The translations under genes were made by a program, and so were the position numbers. DNA of 45,688 bases from Emticicia agri (lineage in GTDB: Bacteria; Bacteroidota; Bacteroidia; Cytophagales; Spirosomataceae): NCBI RefSeq assembly GCF_004168285.1, contig NZ_SEWF01000051.1, positions 1 through 45,688 on the forward strand. The letters are read 5' to 3'. This document shows positions 26,258 to 33,006 of this stretch, piece after piece. Within the stretch, counting starts at the first letter, position 1. Every line of letters starts with the position of its first letter. Under the pieces are notes generated by a model. That model was not told the DNA's origin, did not search any database, and saw only the letters and a program-made list of their open reading frames with translations.

Positions 26258-27754
26258 CTATTGCTTTCCGTTTTTCAGTGAATACGTCAGTTTATTGATA
26301 GAAAAAACTTCTCTGTTTGATAAATTGTCCTTTCTGATGCTCTGATAACCATAAGCCAGAAAACTATGCCCATACCAGGCAATCAGATTAGTGCGGTCTG
26401 TATCTGTAATTTTTTCGTTATCCGAATTAGCTTTTAAATCAAAACTCTCTAAATCTTTTATTTTTTCGTCTTTTTTCACAACTACTGCTTTAATCAGGTC
26501 TTCGTTAGGATACGCCAGTATATGGAAATCATCCTGCTGGGTAATCTGCACTTTCGCATTCAGTTCACTGCCTTCAACATCTTTGAGTGCAACACTGTTA
26601 TCCCACAGTAGTTTACCATTGTAGTCGAAACCACACAGAATAGCATGCGTATAGCGAAAATTGTTATACGAATCGTTGCCTATGCGATAGCTGCGCCAGT
26701 TATTAAAACCATTGTTGGCAGGTGTCTTATATTCAGGATAAAATACTTCGGCAATGACTATCCACCCCTCAGACGTAGAAACTATATCATGAAGCAATAA
26801 TCGGTTACGTAGCTTTACTTCTTTACCTCTTTCTTTTTTAAGTCTTATTTTTTCCTTTATTTTTTCTTCTCTTTTCGGAGCCATAAAGCTGAAGAAATTC
26901 TGTAGTTCAGAAAAATCAATGTACTGTATTTTAGAATCATTTGATAGATTTTGCAAATAAATACCAATTGAAAGCGGCGAGCAACCCTCGGCATAATTTC
27001 CTAATAGTAATGGCGCACCATTATCTGTATTCAATATTTTGCCCGAAATAGGAGTTCTTTGCTTATCTCCTAAACCCATTGTTTTGAGGGGTTTGCCTTC
27101 ATAAGAATAAGTTTTTACGATATACTGGCAATTTCTTTCATTTTTCAGCATCACATATATTACCTCATTTTGCGCACTTACATCCATTTCGCTAATCATC
27201 AGGTGGTTAGCATGTATTTCCGGTAATACTTTAGAAGTTTTATCGAAAAAACTGAACATCACTACTACGGGGCGGTCGTTGTATTTACCTCCTATAAAAG
27301 CCTTACTTTGCAGAACCGTAAAATGGTCTATATCCATATTGGTCAGCAAATTGCCTTCCACATAGGTTTTATCCCCTGTTTCTAAATCCAGTCTTAATAC
27401 ACCAATATCTGTTCTCTCTCTTTTCTTGAAAAGAATAAATAAAAAGCGGTCGTTCTGAAAGGTTTTGTTTAAAAGAAATTCCTCTTCCGGAACAAAATCA
27501 GCTTTCCACAATTCGGTAAGGGTACTATCGTATTTATGAAAATCTAACGTTATTTTCCGGCGGTACAAATCTTCTGCTGAATGAAATAGCAAAACACCAT
27601 TTTCTTTCAGAGAAAACAGTTGATGGTCTTCTTCGGTATTGTTGTTCCGCTCAAACTCTATCCTTTTACCTTGAACCAATTGTGCAGAGATTGAAAAAGG
27701 TAGTAGTAGCAAAAAAGTAAAAATCAGTAAATAACGTTTATCTATGCTTTTCAT
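26258..27754 (-). CDS. Secreted protein of unknown function, 498 residues
   Basis: A signal peptide (YLLIFTFLLLLPFSISAQ, cleavage after SISA) is followed by a long beta-rich protein without a motif I can name. Repeated short strands such as FLFILFKKRER, VVMFSFFDKTSKV, GWIVIAEVFYPEY and AILCGFDYNGKLLWDNS suggest a propeller-like fold. A very basic stretch with many Lys/Glu lies at 294-318 and is followed by LLLHDIVSTSEGW. I recall related proteins in other Bacteroidota with the same basic stretch, all unnamed. It is the last gene of an operon with a glycosyltransferase and a phosphoesterase, 11 nt after the latter. Confidence 0.8.
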   Translation of the reverse strand: MKSIDKRYLLIFTFLLLLPFSISAQLVQGKRIEFERNNNTEEDHQLFSLKENGVLLFHSAEDLYRRKITLDFHKYDSTLTELWKADFVPEEEFLLNKTFQNDRFLFILFKKRERTDIGVLRLDLETGDKTYVEGNLLTNMDIDHFTVLQSKAFIGGKYNDRPVVVMFSFFDKTSKVLPEIHANHLMISEMDVSAQNEVIYVMLKNERNCQYIVKTYSYEGKPLKTMGLGDKQRTPISGKILNTDNGAPLLLGNYAEGCSPLSIGIYLQNLSNDSKIQYIDFSELQNFFSFMAPKREEKIKEKIRLKKERGKEVKLRNRLLLHDIVSTSEGWIVIAEVFYPEYKTPANNGFNNWRSYRIGNDSYNNFRYTHAILCGFDYNGKLLWDNSVALKDVEGSELNAKVQITQQDDFHILAYPNEDLIKAVVVKKDEKIKDLESFDLKANSDNEKITDTDRTNLIAWYGHSFLAYGYQSIRKDNLSNREVFSINKLTYSLKNGKQ

Positions 27755-27765
27755 AATAGCTAATC

Positions 27766-28299
27766 TTAAAATCGACGGGTTATGTCTCCTCGGGGTATTG
27801 CACCTCGTTTCCCTAACTCTATAACCCCTAAGTTAGACATTTTTCGATTATCTAAGGTAAATTTTAATAAAGTTTTTACTTTGTGAAAGCCCTCATTCCC
27901 TGCCGCTCCCGGATTCAGATACATCATATTATTCATTTTTTCATCACGTATTACACGCAGAATATGCGAATGTCCGCAGACAAAAATATCAGGTATTTGT
28001 TCTTTCAATTTTTTCTTTACTGCCGGATTATAATTCGGCGGTGCGCCCCCGATATGTGTCATCCAGATACTGAAACCTTCAAGGGTAAAAAACTGGTGTT
28101 CGGGTAACTGCCACTGTATTTCTTTTGAGTCAATATTGCCAAACACAAATCGGGTTGGCTTAAAGGTCTGTAATTGCTCTATAATTTTCACTGAACCCAC
28201 ATCGCCAGCATGCCATAGTTCGTCACAATCTTTGAAATGCTCAAAAACTTGTTCATCTAAATACCCGTGTGTATCTGATATAAGGCCGATATGGGTCAT
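27766..28299 (-). CDS. YfcE/MJ0936-type metallophosphoesterase
   Basis: 177-residue calcineurin-like phosphodiesterase. The metal ligands are D9 and H11 (ISDTHG), D33 (HAGDVGS), N55 (FGNID), H82 (MTHIGG) and H110/H112 (CGHSHI), all in place. The length is usual for the single-domain family. The natural substrate is unknown; relatives act on phosphodiesters in vitro. It lies 13 nt after the glycosyltransferase gene and 11 nt before the secreted protein, so the three are co-transcribed. The C-terminal tail (about 150-177) is rich in Arg and Gly and may not be part of the fold. Confidence 0.9.
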   Translation of the reverse strand: MTHIGLISDTHGYLDEQVFEHFKDCDELWHAGDVGSVKIIEQLQTFKPTRFVFGNIDSKEIQWQLPEHQFFTLEGFSIWMTHIGGAPPNYNPAVKKKLKEQIPDIFVCGHSHILRVIRDEKMNNMMYLNPGAAGNEGFHKVKTLLKFTLDNRKMSNLGVIELGKRGAIPRGDITRRF

Positions 28300-28312
28300 T
28301 ACAAGTGTTATT

Positions 28313-29074
28313 TTAAGATTGAAGCATAGCTTTTCTTTGTAGTTCCCTCAGTTTAATATACTTCAGGCTCGCATAAACTGCCTGTGTAAAAGCCCATACA
28401 AAACCCGGGTATCCATTAAGAAAGTTAAGCCTGATAAAATATTCCACAAAAAACGTAACCGGAAACTTGGTAACTACTTTCAGTACAGAGGTTCGTTTGC
28501 CTTTTTTATAAAGTTCAATAGCGCTTCTGGAAGAGTAATCATTCATTTTCTGGAAAAACTCAGCCATATCAGAAAAACTATAATGCAGCATTTCGTTTTC
28601 TAAAATAAGCGTTTTCCCATCTAAAACTACATCTTCATGCACATCTTTATCATTATAATTCCCGAATTTTCTGTTGAATATTCTCAGGGTCGGGAGCTTT
28701 GACTCTCGGCCATATTTTAGTTTCTTACCTAAAAATATCAATATTCTGGGTACCATAAACCCCCGATACTCGGTACCTTCTACAACCTTTGCATCTATTT
28801 CCTGCTTTAATGCCTCTGTAACTACCTCATCAGAATCCACTACAAATACCCAGTTGTTGGTAGCTTGTTCTACTGCAAAGTGTTTCTGTTTGCCAAAGCC
28901 TGCAAATGTGTGGTGGTAAATCTTACAGCCAAACTCCTGGGCAATAGATAGCGTTTCGTCTGTACTGCCACTATCCACTATTACTATTTCATTGGCCCAG
29001 CCTGCTACTGCTTCCAGTACTTGTCTGATTGTTCGGGTATTATTGAAAGTAAGAATAACTACTGAAAGAGGCAT
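28313..29074 (-). CDS. Family 2 glycosyltransferase, WaaE/KdtX-like
   Basis: 253-residue GT-A glycosyltransferase. It starts PLSVVILTFNN, then VDSGSTDET (33-41), the metal motif DSDE (80-83), and RIFNRKFGNY with VHEDV in the acceptor half. The C-terminal YFIRLNFLNGYPGF and helices are typical of the WaaE (lipopolysaccharide core) group; the sugar moved is not known for this organism. The start is placed at the ATG at 29074. A longer frame from 29266 runs through the divergent tatD promoter and is rejected. It is the first gene of a three-gene operon. Confidence 0.9.
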   Translation of the reverse strand: MPLSVVILTFNNTRTIRQVLEAVAGWANEIVIVDSGSTDETLSIAQEFGCKIYHHTFAGFGKQKHFAVEQATNNWVFVVDSDEVVTEALKQEIDAKVVEGTEYRGFMVPRILIFLGKKLKYGRESKLPTLRIFNRKFGNYNDKDVHEDVVLDGKTLILENEMLHYSFSDMAEFFQKMNDYSSRSAIELYKKGKRTSVLKVVTKFPVTFFVEYFIRLNFLNGYPGFVWAFTQAVYASLKYIKLRELQRKAMLQS

Positions 29075-29092
29075 TGGCTGTGTTTTTAATTC

Positions 29093-29132
29093 CAAAAGTA
29101 ATATTGTTTGCAGTGCTAACATCGTAATTTTG
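29093..29132. promoter_or_regulatory. Divergent promoters of tatD and the glycosyltransferase operon
   Basis: Plus strand: TTG at 29104-29106, an 18-nt gap, then a perfect TAATTTTG at 29125-29132, 17 nt before the tatD ATG. Minus strand: a perfect TACTTTTG at 29093-29100, 18 nt before the glycosyltransferase ATG, without a clear TTG at the usual distance. The two back-to-back promoters share 75 nt. Confidence 0.65.
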
Positions 29133-29149
29133 CAAAAAAATGATTCATA

Positions 29150-29932
29150 ATGATAGAAACCCACGCACATATTTACGACGAACAATTTGAAGAAGACCGA
29201 GATGCCATGCTCAGAAGAGCCTTTGATGCAGGCGTAAAACAAATCTGGATGCCCAACTGCGACCATGAAACCATTAACGGAATGTTAGCACTGGAAAATC
29301 AATATCCAGGTGTATGTATTCCCATGATAGGGGTTCACCCATGTTATATTAAAGAAAACTACGAGCAGGAGCTATATATAGTTGAAGCTTTACTTAGCAA
29401 AAGGCCTTTCCCGATGATTGGAGAAATAGGGATAGATTTCTACTGGGATTTAAACTACGTACCACAGCAGGAAGAAGCCTTTATTGCACAACTACGCCTG
29501 GCACAGCAATACAATTTACCTATCTGTATCCATTCACGTAACTCGAAAGATGGGCAATTAAACGCTATTGTGCGATGTATTGAACTGATTGAACAATTTG
29601 GCTGGAGCGATTTAAGAGGTATTTTTCACTGCTTTTCAGGCAATTTAGAAGAAGCCCAAAGAGTAATCGGTCTTAACTTTTTGTTAGGCATTGGCGGAGT
29701 AGCTACTTTTAAAAACGGAGGCATGGATAAAGTACTTCCTTCGATTGACTTAAAGCATATCGTACTCGAAACTGATGCGCCTTATTTAGCACCCGTGCCT
29801 CACAGAGGTAAAAGAAATGAGGTAGCCTATATAGAATTAGTAGCCCAGAGAATAGCCGAACTAAAGCAGGTATCTTTTCAGGAAGTAGTGCAACAAACTA
29901 CTGAAAATGCTTTACATTTGATACACAAATAA
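29150..29932 (+). CDS. TatD family metal-dependent hydrolase
   Basis: 260-residue TIM-barrel nuclease/hydrolase of the TatD family. Metal ligands: H5 and H7 (ETHAHIYD), E92 (GEIGIDFYWD), H128 (CIHSR), H160 (IFHCFSG) and D209 (LETDAPYL). Family members act as 3'-5' DNases or deacylases in quality control; the role here is not shown by context. A near-perfect promoter lies directly upstream. The EamA transporter gene starts 10 nt after the stop, suggesting one transcript. Confidence 0.93.
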   Translation: MIETHAHIYDEQFEEDRDAMLRRAFDAGVKQIWMPNCDHETINGMLALENQYPGVCIPMIGVHPCYIKENYEQELYIVEALLSKRPFPMIGEIGIDFYWDLNYVPQQEEAFIAQLRLAQQYNLPICIHSRNSKDGQLNAIVRCIELIEQFGWSDLRGIFHCFSGNLEEAQRVIGLNFLLGIGGVATFKNGGMDKVLPSIDLKHIVLETDAPYLAPVPHRGKRNEVAYIELVAQRIAELKQVSFQEVVQQTTENALHLIHK

Positions 29933-29942
29933 TACCTGAACA

Positions 29943-30821
29943 TTGAACCTGAAACTCCTCTTACTGGGCATTTTATTTGCTGCCTCATGGGCTTCGGCTT
30001 CGGCAGCAGCAAAATTCGGACTTCGTTCTGTAGAGCCATTAGTGCTTTTTCAGGTACGCTTTCTGGCAGCAGGGCTTATTATGCTTGGCTATTCGTTTAT
30101 CATTCAGAAAGACCGCTGGCCTAAAGGGAAAGAATGGAGAGAGCTAACCTTGTTTGGTTTATTAAACGTTACGCTTTACCTGAGTTTTTTTGTATTAGGT
30201 ATCAAAGAGGTGGCTGCTGGTATTGGCAGCCTTTCTACAGCAACTAATCCACTATTTATCAGCATTATTTCAGCCTTCTGGATTGGGCGTCATGTAAAAG
30301 GAGCTGAGTGGATGGCTGTATTATTGGGTTTAACAGGCGTAGGCATTGCAACCTACCCTCTTCTTCAAAAAAGTTATGCTACGCCTTTGGGACTCTTTTA
30401 TATGTTTCTGAGTATGATTTCGTACTCAGTAGGTACGCTTTATTATTCTAAAATAGACTGGAAGCTATCACGAACAGCTATCAATGGCTGGCAGGTGTTT
30501 TTAGGTGGCATGCTGATGCTTCCTCTCACAATTCTATTACATAAAGAACCTAATCTTTTCGACCTTAACTTCACATTATCAGTTCTCTGGCTGATATTTC
30601 CTGTTTCTATATTAGCCGTACAATTATGGTTATATCTGTTAGAAGTTGACCCTGTGAAAGCTTCTTTTTTCTTATTCCTCTGCCCTATCTTTGGCTTTAT
30701 TTATTCTTATTTATTGCTTGATGAACCTATTACGTATCATACTTTTTTAGGTACTGCTCTGGTAATTATAGGGCTATATGTAGGGCAGCGTGAGAAAGCA
30801 ACGCAAAAAAGTGGCAAGTAG
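29943..30821 (+). CDS. EamA/DMT family transporter
   Basis: 292-residue inner membrane exporter with about ten hydrophobic helices in two EamA repeats (about 5-135 and 145-280). Typical features are the first helix LKLLLLGILFAASWASASAA with VRFLAAGLIML after it, and the second-repeat end LLLDEPITYHTFLGTALVI. The start is a TTG at 29943: a stop codon lies two codons upstream in frame, and the next ATG would remove the first helix. It follows tatD by 10 nt. The exported compound (amino acid, nucleotide or other) cannot be told. Confidence 0.9.
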   Translation: MNLKLLLLGILFAASWASASAAAKFGLRSVEPLVLFQVRFLAAGLIMLGYSFIIQKDRWPKGKEWRELTLFGLLNVTLYLSFFVLGIKEVAAGIGSLSTATNPLFISIISAFWIGRHVKGAEWMAVLLGLTGVGIATYPLLQKSYATPLGLFYMFLSMISYSVGTLYYSKIDWKLSRTAINGWQVFLGGMLMLPLTILLHKEPNLFDLNFTLSVLWLIFPVSILAVQLWLYLLEVDPVKASFFLFLCPIFGFIYSYLLLDEPITYHTFLGTALVIIGLYVGQREKATQKSGK

Positions 30822-30901
30822 TTTGCATAAAAGTATTTATGAGGTTTTTACATTTTAAAATCTGATATTTTCGTTAAGAGATAAGCTATTCGACTTAATT
30901 T

Positions 30902-32254
30902 ATGAGATATACTATTTTTACTACCCTTGCTATCGCTACGGTTTTTTGCCTTTCGCTGATGAATGCTTGCAGCAAACAAGACCCAGTTGATTCAGTCATA
31001 TCAAGCTTTGACTTAATACAGGATAAAATATTGACCAAATCGTGTGCAGTGCAGGGGTGCCATTTTTCTGAAAACGATGGTTCTTTTGCCCAACATGGTT
31101 TAGTATTAACCAAAGGCAAAGCCTACAATAATCTGTACGAAATTGAACCAAAAAATAATGAAGCCAGAGCAGATGGTTTAAAATTGATAAAAGCCTTTAA
31201 TTCGCTGCAAAGTTTATTTTTTCATAAACTCAATTCAGACAACAGCCACCACGGTGGCAAAAATTATGGCAGTGTAATGCCATTAGGCAACGAGCCACTA
31301 TATGCCGGGCAAATAGAGTTTATCAGAAGATGGATTGAAGCAGGGGCGCCTGAGAAAGGAAATGTAGCAGATGCCAGCCTGTTAGATGATACTACCCCAA
31401 GTAATACCAAACCGTTTGAAGCATTAGCCGCACCAGCAGCCGGAAATGGCTACCAGATGAAATTAGATAAGTTTGATGTTGCCCCAAATTTTGAAAGGGA
31501 GCTTTTTGTGAGAAAGCCTCTGGGAAATACTGAAACAGCCTATATAAACAGGATTCAGATAAAAATGCGCCCGGGCAGCCACCATTTTATATTATATGGG
31601 TTCAGAAATCCTGAAAATCTGGCTCCTTTAAATCAGGTTCGTGATTTACGCAACCCTGATGGGTCGCTCAATATTGTTACCTTTCAACAAATGGGTAACC
31701 ATATTTTTAATTTTGGTGGAAGTGAAGCGAATATGGACTATACTTTCCCGGAGGGAACAGCAGTAGCGATAGCCCCTAATGCCACTTTCGACATGAACTC
31801 CCATTATTTTAACAAAGGTACCAGCGCCATTCCCGGTGAAGTTTATATTAATCTTTATACAACCAATAAGGCTAATGTAAAAAACACGCTGAAAGTGCTT
31901 GATTTAGCCAATAACAACCTGACGATTCCGCCCAAACAAAAAACGGTTATTTCAAAATCATTCACGTTTGATAAAAACATCAAAGTAGCCATGTTATTCT
32001 CCCATACGCATAAAATGGGCGAAAAGTTTGAAATACTCATCAAAGGCGGTAGTCGTGACGGCGAAGTAGTTTATACCTCCACCAACTGGGAACACCCCGA
32101 AAAGATTAACTATACACCTTATATCTCACTAAAAAAAGGCGAAGGACTCACCTCAAGAATCACCTACAATAATACAACCGATAAAACCGTAAGATTTGGT
32201 CTGACAACCGAAGATGAAATGGGGATAATTTTTGGGTATTATTTTGAGGAGTAA
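30902..32254 (+). CDS. Lipoprotein with CX4CH cytochrome-like segment and PHM/DBH-type copper monooxygenase domain
   Basis: 450 residues. A lipoprotein signal ends at C23 (LMNAC). Residues 35-150 look like a cytochrome c-type region: C48-x4-C53-H54 (CAVQGCH) and a possible Met ligand M126 in SVMPLG. Residues 180-450 carry the complete ligand set of type II copper monooxygenases: H227/H228 (PGSHHFI), H301 (MNSHYF), H368/H370 (SHTHKMG) and M440 (EDEMG). This matches the CuH site (HH and H) and the CuM site (HxH and Met) of peptidylglycine alpha-hydroxylating monooxygenase and dopamine beta-monooxygenase. The protein is probably anchored at the cell surface or in the periplasm and oxidises an unknown substrate. 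The heme motif has four residues between the cysteines, not two. Neither cofactor is proven. Confidence 0.82.
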   Translation: MRYTIFTTLAIATVFCLSLMNACSKQDPVDSVISSFDLIQDKILTKSCAVQGCHFSENDGSFAQHGLVLTKGKAYNNLYEIEPKNNEARADGLKLIKAFNSLQSLFFHKLNSDNSHHGGKNYGSVMPLGNEPLYAGQIEFIRRWIEAGAPEKGNVADASLLDDTTPSNTKPFEALAAPAAGNGYQMKLDKFDVAPNFERELFVRKPLGNTETAYINRIQIKMRPGSHHFILYGFRNPENLAPLNQVRDLRNPDGSLNIVTFQQMGNHIFNFGGSEANMDYTFPEGTAVAIAPNATFDMNSHYFNKGTSAIPGEVYINLYTTNKANVKNTLKVLDLANNNLTIPPKQKTVISKSFTFDKNIKVAMLFSHTHKMGEKFEILIKGGSRDGEVVYTSTNWEHPEKINYTPYISLKKGEGLTSRITYNNTTDKTVRFGLTTEDEMGIIFGYYFEE

Positions 32255-32273
32255 ATCTATTTAGTGATTTAGC

Positions 32274-32459
32274 GATTGAGTGTTTTTGTCAGAACTGTGA
32301 TTTAACTGATTAACCTGATTTCACTGAAAATGCCTATTGCATAGATTACAGGATAGAATTGATAGATTACAAGGATAGAAAGGTTTTAAAAAACCACAAT
32401 ACAAATCAGTGAAATCAGACCAATCAGTTAAATCACAGTTCAGACAAAATCACTCAATA
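32274..32459. repeat. MITE-like inverted repeat, about 186 bp
   Basis: The left arm (about 32275-32327) and the complement of the right arm (32406-32458) match at 48 of 53 positions by eye. The shared core is GAACTGTGATTTAACTGATT. The 78-nt loop contains two near-copies of ATAGATTACAAGGATAG (from 32341 and 32363). There is no protein gene inside; the 65-codon frame at 32409-32606 is an accident of the repeat. It lies directly after the copper monooxygenase gene and just before a strong terminator. It looks like a miniature mobile or dispersed intergenic element. Confidence 0.8.
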
Positions 32460-32461
32460 TC

Positions 32462-32500
32462 AAAAAAGCCTGAAAACACTCGTTGTTTTCAGGCTTTTTT
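32462..32500. terminator. Strong bidirectional terminator
   Basis: A perfect 16-bp stem AAAAAAGCCTGAAAAC/GTTTTCAGGCTTTTTT with a 7-nt loop. It is flanked by A and T runs, so it can serve both the monooxygenase gene and the small membrane protein gene on the other strand. Confidence 0.9.
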
Positions 32501-32515
32501 AATTCTTCTACAATT

Positions 32516-32806
32516 CTACTTCAAATCACTACTAACCGAAAAGAGGAAGATTATCATTAAAATATCTAACACGGGCAATAAACTTACTTTAAAAGCAAAG
32601 TCATAATTGTGGCGTAAAAATGCTATCCACGAAACAATTTGTGAAAGGATAATTAAGATAGGTAAAGCAACAAGAGTTCCGAAAATCCACCATGTTCTTC
32701 TACTGGCACCTGAGTCAAATACAAAAGGAGACATAATTGCGCCAAATGCAGCAGGAATCAGTATGACGAGCATAATGATGTTAGCAATTAAACTACATGT
32801 TTTCAT
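32516..32806 (-). CDS. Small membrane protein, 96 residues
   Basis: Three hydrophobic segments: about 8-30 (IANIIMLVILIPAAFGAIM), 41-62 (IFGTLVALPILIILSQIV) and 73-92 (VSLLPVLDILMIIFLFSV). Short charged loops lie between them. No family is recognised. The start ATG at 32806 is preceded by a perfect -7 box 30 nt upstream, and a strong terminator follows the stop, which supports a real gene. The product probably sits in the inner membrane. Confidence 0.68.
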   Translation of the reverse strand: MKTCSLIANIIMLVILIPAAFGAIMSPFVFDSGASRRTWWIFGTLVALPILIILSQIVSWIAFLRHNYDFAFKVSLLPVLDILMIIFLFSVSSDLK

Positions 32807-32836
32807 AAGGGGTTAGTATTTAAAGGGTAAGATTAC

Positions 32837-32844
32837 CAAATATA
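32837..32844 (-). promoter_or_regulatory. -7 box of the small membrane protein gene
   Basis: A perfect TATATTTG on the minus strand, 30 nt before the ATG at 32806. No TTG is seen at the usual distance upstream. The rest of the 200-nt gap up to 33006 holds no other recognisable feature. Confidence 0.45.
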
Positions 32845-33006
32845 ATTTATTCTTCGTAAAAAATTTAGTATTTTAATAAAAAAAGCGTGTAATTTTAGCC
32901 TTCCAAAACTTTTATGCATAATCTATCACTGCTTCCGTCAATTCACTGGCCGAATTTTTTTTCGTCAATTATCGGTGGTTCGCTGTGGTCTTACTAACAT
33001 TTACCA

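Noticed and set aside
29075-29266. Longer N-terminus for the glycosyltransferase
   Set aside because: The extra 64 residues run through the tatD promoter and the beginning of tatD and do not resemble the family.
32409-32606. 65-codon plus-strand frame
   Set aside because: It is made of the right arm of the inverted repeat, the terminator and antisense of the small membrane protein.
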